Assembly: GCF_017309385.1 (NCBI RefSeq)
Contig: NZ_JAFJMJ010000003.1
Location: 434,001-498,000, forward strand
Reading direction: 5' to 3'
Length of the DNA: 64,000 nucleotides
Source of the DNA: Amycolatopsis sp. 195334CR
GTDB lineage: Bacteria > Actinomycetota > Actinomycetes > Mycobacteriales > Pseudonocardiaceae
Made by a program: the position numbers and the translations under genes. How positions within the stretch are numbered: the first letter of the stretch is position 1; each line of letters begins with the position of its first letter. The notes under the pieces are model-generated. The model saw only the letters and a list, made by a program, of their open reading frames with translations, did not search any database and was not told the DNA's origin. This document shows positions 57,229 through 64,000 of the stretch, in pieces.

Positions 57229-59675
57229 GGAGCGATCGCGGGCAACACCTCCGTCTTCGCCGCTCGCCGGGCGGGCCAAAGGGCGGCCAGCACCGCCGCG
57301 AGCACCATGCCGACCAGGCACACCCCGATCACCCCGAGCGGTATCGACGCGTCACCAAGCGACTGCCCGAGCATCGCGTGCTGCATCACCGCACCCGCGC
57401 CGAGCCCGGCGACCACCCCCAATACCGCCCCGAACAAGGAGATCGCGATGCTCTCGGCCTGCACCATGCGCCGGATCAGCGATCGGGACGCGCCGATCGC
57501 CCGCATCATGCCGATCTCCCGCGTCCGTTCCAGCACGGACAACGCGAGCGTGTTCACCACCCCGAACACGGCGATCACCACCGCGACCCCGAACATCGCG
57601 TACAGCAGCACAAACGCGAGCCGCTGCGACTCGATGCCCTGCGCGGCGAGCCCGTCCTGATCGGTGACCAGCACATCCGGCCGGTCGGCGAAAGCCGCTT
57701 CGATCGACCGGCGCACCGCGGTCGGATCGGAGCCCGTCGCGTAACCCAGGCTGACCCGCTCACCCACCTCCGGCGGAGCCAGCGCCAGGTCGTAGTAGAT
57801 GCTCGCCTGCAGTTCGGTCGCCTCGTAGACCCCGGTGACCCGAGTGGCGATCGAGGTGCCCGGCCCAGGGCTCAAGGTGATCCGATCCCCCACACCCAGG
57901 CCGAGCATGTCCGCCTGGTTCCGGGAGACGACGACCCCACGGGTCAGGTCCGCGTCGCCGGCGGTGATTTTCGGTGACAGCACGCTGGTCAGCGCCGACG
58001 GTTCGATCGCCGAGATGTTGCGCCGGGTCTGCCCGCCGGAGTAGGAGATGTCAGCGATCCGGTCGCGGCTGCCCGCCACCGCGGTCACCCCGGGCACCTC
58101 GCTGAGCCGCGTCAGGTCCCCCGGCCCCAGCACGGCGTCCCCGCCCGCCGCCGGTCGCAGCACGGTCGTGGTCACCGGCACGTTGGCCCGGATGGTGGAG
58201 GCGATCAACTCGGTCAAGGTCGCGCTCAGGGTGCCGAACGCGCACACCAACCCCAGGCCGACGGTGATCGCCGCCGCCGAACCCGCCGTCCGGCGCGGAT
58301 CCCTGGCCGCGTTGCGCACCCCGAGCCTGGTCGCGGGCGAGCCGCGGCGGAACCGCCGGAAGAACAACGCGGCCAGCGCCGGGGTCAGCAGGAGCAGGCC
58401 ACCCGTACCGGCCGCCGCCGAGACGAGACCGATGATCCTCGGCAGGTTCTCCGCCGAGGGGTCCGCTGTCAGCGCGACCCCGGTCACCGCGGCTGCCAGC
58501 AGCACCAGCCCGGCCACCGTGCGCCCGGCGAAGGCCCGGCCGCGCAGCACCGGATCCGTGCGCAGGGCCGCCATCGGCGTCACCTTCGACGCGCGCCGGG
58601 CCGGACCGACCGCGGCCAGCACGGTCACCCCGACCGCGACGAGGTACCCGAGTCCGATCGCAAGCGGCGAAACCCGGTAGAGCACCTCCTCCCCCGGCCG
58701 GACCAGCGCGAGGACCACCGGTCCGAGCCCGGCCCCGAGCAGGCAGCCGAGGGTGCCCCCGGCCAGGCCCAGCACCGCGGCTTCGATGACCACCGTGCGG
58801 CGGACCTGCCGCCGGGTAGCGCCGACCGCGCGCAGCAGCGCCAGCTGCCGGGTCCGCTGGGTGATCAGCACGGTGAAGGTGTTGCCGATGACGAACATCC
58901 CGGCGAGCAGGGCGATCGCCGCCAGCGGCAGCACGGTGAGCCGGAGGTCCGTCCGCGAGGACTCGATGTCCGCCCGTGCCGCCGCGGCCAGCTCGGCACC
59001 ACTGGACACCAGCCCGGCCGCCACCGGTGGCACGCCCGCACCCGGCGCCAGCGCCAACTCGATCCGGTGATACCTGGCGCCGAACCTGGACTCGGCGGCC
59101 GCTTCCGGATAGGCGACCGACGGCACGACTTCGGCCGCGTCCCCGGAATCCGGCCCCATGGTCAGGTAGTCGAACAACCCGGCGACCCGCACCTGTTCGG
59201 AGCGCCCCTCCCCGAGCAAGACCCGCACGCCCTCACCTGGCGCGAGCCCGGCCTGCTCCGCGTCGGGCCGGTGCAACACCACCTCGCCGGCTCCCGGGGC
59301 CGTTCCGGCAGTCAGCCGGAACCGGCCGGTGTCGTCCCAGTTGGTGCCGGCCCGATCCGGCGCGGTCTCCGTGCGGACCAGCTTGCCGTCGGCTCCGACC
59401 AGACCGGCGTGACCCACGCGCACCCCCGCGGCGGCGACCACCCCCGGTGCATTCGCCAGGCGGCCGCGATCGGCTTCGGTGAGCGACGGCCCGGTACCCG
59501 CGCTCACCCAGGCCCCGGTGCCGTCCCGGACCGGCCGCTCGGCCAGGGTCGCGGTGATCGAATCGGCCAGCACCCAGCCCGCCACGGTGGCCGCCACCCC
59601 GAGCGCGATCGCGCACAGCGTGGCCACCAGCCTTCCCTTGTGCGAGAGCAGATCCCGCAGTGCCGAACGGATCAT
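57225..59675 (-). CDS. FtsX-type ABC transporter permease (two modules)
   Basis: 816 residues from ATG 59675, overlapping the ATPase stop as ATGA. N-terminal helix (SHKGRLVATLCAIALGVAAT), large outer domain, three-helix block with TFTVLITQRTRQLALLRAVG, a central helix pair, second outer domain, and a final three-helix block with LSVLERTREIGMMRAIGASR. This is the duplicated actinobacterial form of the MacB/LolC-like exporters, which pull or push lipids, peptides or antibiotics at the membrane. Confidence 0.92.
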   Translation of the reverse strand: MIRSALRDLLSHKGRLVATLCAIALGVAATVAGWVLADSITATLAERPVRDGTGAWVSAGTGPSLTEADRGRLANAPGVVAAAGVRVGHAGLVGADGKLVRTETAPDRAGTNWDDTGRFRLTAGTAPGAGEVVLHRPDAEQAGLAPGEGVRVLLGEGRSEQVRVAGLFDYLTMGPDSGDAAEVVPSVAYPEAAAESRFGARYHRIELALAPGAGVPPVAAGLVSSGAELAAAARADIESSRTDLRLTVLPLAAIALLAGMFVIGNTFTVLITQRTRQLALLRAVGATRRQVRRTVVIEAAVLGLAGGTLGCLLGAGLGPVVLALVRPGEEVLYRVSPLAIGLGYLVAVGVTVLAAVGPARRASKVTPMAALRTDPVLRGRAFAGRTVAGLVLLAAAVTGVALTADPSAENLPRIIGLVSAAAGTGGLLLLTPALAALFFRRFRRGSPATRLGVRNAARDPRRTAGSAAAITVGLGLVCAFGTLSATLTELIASTIRANVPVTTTVLRPAAGGDAVLGPGDLTRLSEVPGVTAVAGSRDRIADISYSGGQTRRNISAIEPSALTSVLSPKITAGDADLTRGVVVSRNQADMLGLGVGDRITLSPGPGTSIATRVTGVYEATELQASIYYDLALAPPEVGERVSLGYATGSDPTAVRRSIEAAFADRPDVLVTDQDGLAAQGIESQRLAFVLLYAMFGVAVVIAVFGVVNTLALSVLERTREIGMMRAIGASRSLIRRMVQAESIAISLFGAVLGVVAGLGAGAVMQHAMLGQSLGDASIPLGVIGVCLVGMVLAAVLAALWPARRAAKTEVLPAIAP

Positions 59676-60367
59676 CGGACGGCACTCCGGTCCCCGGCGA
59701 GCGCACCGTCGGGGAGCAGCAGCACCCGGTCCGCGTACTCGGCGGCGCCGGGATCGTGGGTGACCATCACGATGGTCTGGCCGAGTTCGTCCACACTGGT
59801 CCGCAGGAAGCGGAGCAGTTCGGCGGAACTGTCGGAGTCCAGCGCACCGGTCGGTTCGTCGGCGAAGACCACCGCGGGCTCGGTGATCAGCGCCCGCGCG
59901 CACGCCACTCGCTGCTGCTGCCCGCCGGAGAGCTGGCTCGGGCGGTGGCCGAGCCGGTCGTCCAGTTTCAGAGTGCCGACCAGCCGGTCCAGCAGCCGGG
60001 GATCGGCGCGGCGCCCGGCCAGGTCGAGCGGCAGGGTGATGTTCTCCAGCGCGGTGAGCGTCGGCAGCAGGTTGAACGCCTGGAAGACGAAGCCGATCCG
60101 GTCCCGCCGCAGTTCGGTCCGCGCGTCGTCGGACAATGTGGACAGTTCCACGCCATCGAGCAGCACCTGCCCGGCGGTGGCCTGGTCCAGCCCCGCCGCG
60201 CAGTGCATGAGGGTGGACTTGCCGGAACCGGACGGGCCCATGATGGCGGTGAACTCACCGCGCCGGAAGGTCACGTCGATACCGCGCAGCGCGGCCACCT
60301 CGGTCTCGCCGGAGCCGTAGACCTTGGTGAGCCCGCGGACTTCGATCGCGCTGGCTGTTTCTGTCAT
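59672..60367 (-). CDS. ABC transporter ATP-binding protein (MacB/LolD type)
   Basis: 231 residues from ATG 60367. Walker A GPSGSGKST, signature QLSGGQQQRVACARAL, Walker B VFADEPTGALD, H-loop VTHDP. First gene of the exporter operon, facing the sensor kinase gene across 130 bp. There is no clear ribosome site, so the mRNA may be leaderless. Confidence 0.92.
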   Translation of the reverse strand: MTETASAIEVRGLTKVYGSGETEVAALRGIDVTFRRGEFTAIMGPSGSGKSTLMHCAAGLDQATAGQVLLDGVELSTLSDDARTELRRDRIGFVFQAFNLLPTLTALENITLPLDLAGRRADPRLLDRLVGTLKLDDRLGHRPSQLSGGQQQRVACARALITEPAVVFADEPTGALDSDSSAELLRFLRTSVDELGQTIVMVTHDPGAAEYADRVLLLPDGALAGDRSAVR

Positions 60368-60371
60368 GGCG

Positions 60372-60466
60372 CCATCGTCGGGGGCGGGCCGCGGGCCCGG
60401 CGTCGGCCGAAAGTCGATCGCACCCCCTACTAAAGAGACACCATCGTGCCGACTTAAGAACGATGG
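60372..60466. promoter_or_regulatory. CCATCGT half-site cluster in the exporter/two-component gap
   Basis: CCATCGT at 60441-60447 and its inverse ACGATGG at 60460-60466 form a perfect 7-bp inverted repeat with a 12-bp spacer. A third CCATCGT sits at 60372-60378 near the ATPase start. Possible binding sites of the response regulator at 61697. Confidence 0.4.
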
Positions 60467-60497
60467 GAGCGGCCACCACCGCCGATATGCTCACTCG

Positions 60498-61700
60498 GTG
60501 CCGGTCCTCGATTTCCTTCGGCGCCCGCCGAGCCGGGACGTGAGCAAAGTAGAAGGAGGCGTGCTGTGTTTGATCGTCATGGGCAGCATGTTTCTGTCGC
60601 CCGGCCAGGGAAACGTGATCGGGATACTGGCGGACGGGAACGCGACGGTCGTCAGCGTGCTCAAGGGCACGCTGATGGGGATGACCGTGCTCGGGGTCTA
60701 CCTGCTGCTCTGGCGGACCTGGCCGCTGTTCACGGCGGCGGCACTGGCGATGGCGCTGGCTTCATTGTGGCCGGGGCTGGTAGCGGCCTCCTACCTGGCG
60801 GGTACCCACTACCGGCGGCTCGCGCACCTGACCGCCTACATCGCGTGCGCCAGCGTGGTGACCCTGTCGCCGACGGTGTTCGCCATCGTGCTGGGGCGGC
60901 CGGGCCAGGTTTGGTCGCGGTTGCTCCAGGCCTCGGGCGGGATCTCGCTGTTCGTGTGGCTGCCGCTGGCGATCGGGTTGTGGGTGGGCGCCCGGCGCCA
61001 GGTGGTGGCCGGACTGCGCCGGCAAGCCGAGCACCAGGAGATCCAGCACGCGGCGCAGGTCCGTGAACTCCGCGCGAGGGAGCGCGCCCGGATAGCGCAT
61101 GAGATGCACGACGTGGTCGCCCACCGCGTGTCGTTGATGGTGCTGCACGCCGGAGTGTTGGAGGTGAACACCAAGGAAGAGAAATCCGCGGAAACGGCCG
61201 CGTTGATCAGGACGACCGGACGCGAGGCACTGGCACAGCTGCGCGATGTGCTCGGGGTCCTGCGCACCGGGGCGCCCGCCGAACCGACCGAACAACCCGT
61301 GTCCACTTTGGAGGAGATCGGCGAGCTGGTGGCTGATTCGCAGGCAGCCGGGATCCCGGTGCAGTGGTATCGCGAGAGCGTGCCGGAGGTGCCCCCGATG
61401 GTGGCGCAAACCGCGTTCCAGGTGGTGCGGGAGGCGCTGACCAACGTGCACAAGCACGCCGGAGCGGTGGACACCGAGGTCGAAGTGGTGGAGATGCACA
61501 ACGGCCAGGCCATCGAGGTGCGGGTGTGCAACGCCGCACCGGCCGAACGACCGGAACCGCTGCCCGGCAACGGGCTCGGGCTGCTGGGACTGCGGGAGCG
61601 GGTGGAACTGGTCGGTGGCACCTTCCGTTCCCGGCGCTTGGCCAGCGGCGGCTGGCTGGTGACGGCACGACTGCCCTACGCCGGGAAGGAAGCGCCGTGA
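60498..61700 (+). CDS. Sensor histidine kinase (HisKA_3 type)
   Basis: 400 residues from GTG 60498. Several membrane helices in the first ~170 residues (VLGVYLLLWRTWPLFTAAAL, YIACASVVTLSPTVFAIVLG and others). Dimerisation and phospho-acceptor motif RARIAHEMHDVVAHRVSLM, and an ATPase domain with VVREALTNVHKHAG and GNGLGLLGLRERVELVGG. It senses a signal at the membrane, probably the molecule exported by the divergent ABC system, and phosphorylates the next gene's product. GTGA overlap. Confidence 0.92.
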   Translation: MPVLDFLRRPPSRDVSKVEGGVLCLIVMGSMFLSPGQGNVIGILADGNATVVSVLKGTLMGMTVLGVYLLLWRTWPLFTAAALAMALASLWPGLVAASYLAGTHYRRLAHLTAYIACASVVTLSPTVFAIVLGRPGQVWSRLLQASGGISLFVWLPLAIGLWVGARRQVVAGLRRQAEHQEIQHAAQVRELRARERARIAHEMHDVVAHRVSLMVLHAGVLEVNTKEEKSAETAALIRTTGREALAQLRDVLGVLRTGAPAEPTEQPVSTLEEIGELVADSQAAGIPVQWYRESVPEVPPMVAQTAFQVVREALTNVHKHAGAVDTEVEVVEMHNGQAIEVRVCNAAPAERPEPLPGNGLGLLGLRERVELVGGTFRSRRLASGGWLVTARLPYAGKEAP

Positions 61701-62344
61701 TCAAGGTGGTGATCGCCGACGACGAGGCGCTGGTGCGGGCGGGGCTCCGTGGTCTGCTCGAACCCACGCCCGACCTGGAGGTGGTGAGCGAGGCCGAGGA
61801 CGGACGGGAGGCGGTGGAGGCCGCGTTGCGGTACCAGCCGGACGTGCTGCTGATGGACATCCGGATGCCGGTGCTGGACGGGCTTCGCGCCCTCGAGCAG
61901 GTGGCGCGGCTGGAGCGGGCGCCGAGGGTGATCATGCTGACCACCTTCGACCTGGACGACTACGTGCATCGGGCGTTGCGAGCCGGGGCAGCCGGGTTCC
62001 TGCTCAAGGACACGCCGCCGGTGGAACTGACCGCCGCGATCCGCACCGTGGCGGCGGGCAACGCGATGCTGGCCCCGACGGTCACCCAGCGGTTGATCAC
62101 CGCGTTCGCCGAACAGCATCCGGAACGGGCCCGCCGGGCGAGGGAGAAGCTCACCGCGTTGACCGAGCGGGAGCGCGGGGTGATCAACGCGGTCGCCAAG
62201 GGCTTGTCGAACGCCGATATCGCGAAGGAGTTGCTGATGAGCGAGGCCACGGTGAAGGCGCACGTGAGCCGGTCGCTGGCCAAGCTCGGGCTGACCAACC
62301 GCGTCCAGGCAGCGATCCTGGCGCACGATGCCGGGGAGGGCTGA
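61697..62344 (+). CDS. NarL/LuxR-family response regulator
   Basis: 215 residues from GTG 61697. Receiver domain: IADDEALVRAGL, phospho-acceptor Asp in VLLMDIRMP, Thr in IMLTTFDLDD and Lys in FLLKDTPP. C-terminal LuxR helix-turn-helix: LTERERGVINAVAKGLSNAD, then EATVKAHVSRSLAKLGL. Partner of the kinase just upstream and likely activator of the divergent ABC exporter. Confidence 0.93.
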   Translation: MIKVVIADDEALVRAGLRGLLEPTPDLEVVSEAEDGREAVEAALRYQPDVLLMDIRMPVLDGLRALEQVARLERAPRVIMLTTFDLDDYVHRALRAGAAGFLLKDTPPVELTAAIRTVAAGNAMLAPTVTQRLITAFAEQHPERARRAREKLTALTERERGVINAVAKGLSNADIAKELLMSEATVKAHVSRSLAKLGLTNRVQAAILAHDAGEG

Positions 62345-62553
62345 CCACGCACCAGGCACAAGGAACATTTCCGTCCGCGCCTGGGAGAACGACCGGGGCA
62401 GTGAGCGGAGCGGCCGGGTAGGCCAACAGGGTGACCGAGTCGGCCAGTGGAGCGACTGGAGGCAATCCGGGTGACCCGGCGCACGTGTGCCCGCGTTCCC
62501 CGTACCCTGCTGGGTGCAAAATGCGCTGACGTTGCTCAGGAGGTCGCCTCGAC
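62345..62553. other. Non-coding gap after the response regulator
   Basis: About 209 bp with no convincing gene. Short frames here have poor codon patterns. It contains AGGAGGT at about 62538, which may serve the small gene at 62554. Confidence 0.3.
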
Positions 62554-62937
62554 GTGCACTGGCCGTTCCGTCAGCCGGTACCCGCTTCCGGCCGCCTCGT
62601 GCGGATCGATGAGGTGCACTGCTGCAAGCCCAGTCAGCTGCGCGCCCGGCTGGCCGCGCACGCGAGGGGCGCGACCGTGTGGACGGCCGGGAACTTCACC
62701 GACATCGGGTTGACCGGGGCACGCGACCTGGAAGCCCCGATCCAGCGGCGGTTCCGGTCGGCGGCGGCGTTGTGCAAGGCCGCGCTCAAAACGGCGTCGG
62801 GACGGGAACCGCTCGTGCTGCTGATGTCCGAGCACCAGTTCCACGCGCACAGCGGGGACCAGCGCCTGCGCGCCGTGGTCGACCACGAGCACTGCTGCGT
62901 GCTCGTGCTGTGCAGCTGGCTGCAGCCGTCCACATAG
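62554..62937 (+). CDS. Hypothetical protein
   Basis: 127 residues from GTG 62554, with AGGAGGT about 12 bases upstream. Mixed basic and hydrophobic: RIDEVHCCKPSQLRARLAAH, AGNFTDIGLTGARDLEAPIQ, CKAALKTASGREPLVLLMSE, and VVDHEHCCVLVLCSWLQP at the end, rich in Cys. No signal peptide or membrane helix, no family recognised. Codon use is G/C-biased at third positions, supporting a real gene. Confidence 0.5.
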   Translation: MHWPFRQPVPASGRLVRIDEVHCCKPSQLRARLAAHARGATVWTAGNFTDIGLTGARDLEAPIQRRFRSAAALCKAALKTASGREPLVLLMSEHQFHAHSGDQRLRAVVDHEHCCVLVLCSWLQPST

Positions 62938-62968
62938 GACTGGCAGTCAACGTCCCCGCAGCGCGCGC

Positions 62969-64000
62969 CTACGGGGCGAACGGGCCGCCGGGGCTGAAGG
63001 CGTGGTCGGCGAAGCGGGTGCCGATGCGCTCGTGGGCGGCGGTGTCCGGGTGCAGCCGGTCGGGCAGGGGCAGTTCGGCGGCATCAGCCTCGCCGTAGAG
63101 GGTGCGGCCGTCGAGGTAGTGCAAGTGGGGGTCGTCGGCGGCGCGCTGGGCCACGATGCGGGCGAGTTCTTCGCGGATGACGGTCAGCGTGAGCTTCCCG
63201 GCGGCGCGCTCGGCGGGGTCGCCGGTGGCCCGGAATCGCAGCACCCCGTCGCTGAAGTCGACCGCGCCCGGACCCGGGGTGTCCTCGTGGATCGGGCAGA
63301 GGATGGCCGAGACGACCAGCAGCGGCGTGGTCGGGTGGCCGTCGCGGATGGTGTCGAGGAAGCCGTGCACGGCTGGGCCGAAGGCACGCAGGCGCATCAG
63401 GTCGGCGTTGACCAGGTTGATGCCGATCTTGACGCTGATCAGGTCGGCCGGGGTGTCGCGCAGGGTGCGCGCAGTGAACGGGTCGAGCAGCGCGCTGCCG
63501 CCGAAGCCCAGGTTGATCAGGTCGACCCCGGCGCGCGTGGCGGCCAGCGCGGGCCAGGTGGTGGCCGGGCTCGCGGCGTTCGAGCCCTGGCTGATCGAGC
63601 TGCCGTGGTGCAGCCAGACCCGGGCCTTGGCTGGTGCGGGTTCGACGGGCGCGTCGGTGCGCAGCTCCACCAGTTCGGTGATTTCGGTGTGCGGCAGCCA
63701 GATTTCGACTTCCTTCACCCGATCGGGCAGGCCGTCGAACCGGACCGTGCCGACCGGGCCGGGCTGGACCTCGGCGGTGCCGGTGGCCATGTCCAGCAGC
63801 TGGACCTTGCCGCCGGTGGTCGGGGCCTGACCGGCCGGGACGCCGTCGACGAGCAGGTCGTACCGGCCGTCCGGGCGGAGCGGGAGGTCGCGGTAGCCGA
63901 CCCGGGTGCGCAACGTGTCCAGCTCGATGGCGGTGGCGCGGGTGCGGAACACCAGGCGCACGCCGGACGGCTGGGCCTCGGCCATGGCCAGCTGCCCGTC
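62969..64000 (-). CDS. GDSL/SGNH hydrolase, 5' end outside window
   Basis: At least 343 residues; the frame stays open to the window edge, and codons before ATG 63985 fit the family, so the true start probably lies beyond. An N-terminal jelly-roll domain (VGYRDLPLRPDGRYDLLVDG) precedes the SGNH fold: WLHHGSSISQGSNA with the nucleophile Ser, LGFGGSALLDPF with Gly, KIGINLVN with Asn, and LPLPDRLHPDTAAHERIGTR with Asp/His. Such two-domain enzymes are esterases acting on acetylated sugars. No secretion signal is visible in the part seen. Confidence 0.85.
   Translation of the reverse strand, partial: DGQLAMAEAQPSGVRLVFRTRATAIELDTLRTRVGYRDLPLRPDGRYDLLVDGVPAGQAPTTGGKVQLLDMATGTAEVQPGPVGTVRFDGLPDRVKEVEIWLPHTEITELVELRTDAPVEPAPAKARVWLHHGSSISQGSNAASPATTWPALAATRAGVDLINLGFGGSALLDPFTARTLRDTPADLISVKIGINLVNADLMRLRAFGPAVHGFLDTIRDGHPTTPLLVVSAILCPIHEDTPGPGAVDFSDGVLRFRATGDPAERAAGKLTLTVIREELARIVAQRAADDPHLHYLDGRTLYGEADAAELPLPDRLHPDTAAHERIGTRFADHAFSPGGPFAP

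Overview
The window is GC-rich, densely coded DNA with many GTG starts, several starts that look leaderless, and overlapping ATGA/GTGA junctions. Gene content (Dpp-type sugar-acid locus, 2-methylisoborneol-type terpene pair, azt zinc locus, WXG100-headed RHS toxin, many TetR and SAM methyltransferase genes) points to a filamentous actinomycete. My best guess is a Pseudonocardiaceae member close to Amycolatopsis; that is inference from gene types, not a database match. I see no rRNA, tRNA, CRISPR array or intact mobile element.

Layout. 0-2 kb: 3' end of an amidase, then a family-3 solute-binding lipoprotein. 1.9-8.1 kb: a minus-strand siderophore-uptake operon (ATPase, binding lipoprotein, double-length FhuB-like permease, TetR regulator) starting at an iron box that overlaps its promoter, followed by a shortened imine-reductase-like gene and a methyltransferase behind an operator array. 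8.1-13 kb: FMN reductase/TetR divergent pair, AAC(3)-type acetyltransferase, CE15 glucuronoyl esterase with a hemicellulase-type operator, a small conserved protein, a decayed mobile-element companion gene and a methyltransferase.

13.1-28.2 kb is the most coherent block: a DeoR-type repressor, an SDR and a fused acid-sugar kinase/PdxA-type dehydrogenase face an 11-gene run (peptide-type ABC importer, aldo-keto reductase, HpcH/HpaI aldolase, sialidase-like propeller protein, D-2-hydroxyacid dehydrogenase, enolase-superfamily dehydratase, Nramp-like transporter). Three same-spaced inverted repeats lie around the divergent promoter region. I read it as a catabolic system for a sugar acid or a uronate-containing oligosaccharide of unknown identity.

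28-43 kb: secreted six-hairpin glycosidase, RidA, GNAT, DUF4345, AraC regulator, a 1483-residue RHS polymorphic toxin with candidate immunity gene, Ser/Thr kinase, a tiny membrane protein, secreted trypsin-like protease, and a TetR/SDR-hydrolase pair. 43-46 kb: geranyl diphosphate C-methyltransferase and the 2-methylisoborneol synthase-type cyclase. 46-48 kb: APC transporter diverging from a TrkA-N protein. 48-53 kb: azt zinc uptake locus arranged on both sides of one Zur box, with two AztD-like chaperone genes. 53-64 kb: DinB-like protein, folE, SufR-like regulator, DUF1062, macro domain protein, a peptidase remnant, FtsX-type ABC exporter facing a two-component system, a small unknown gene and a GDSL hydrolase cut by the window edge.

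Two convergent gene junctions (38.3 and 53.3 kb) carry tandem copies derived from the neighbouring gene's own 3' end, an unusual pattern seen twice independently.
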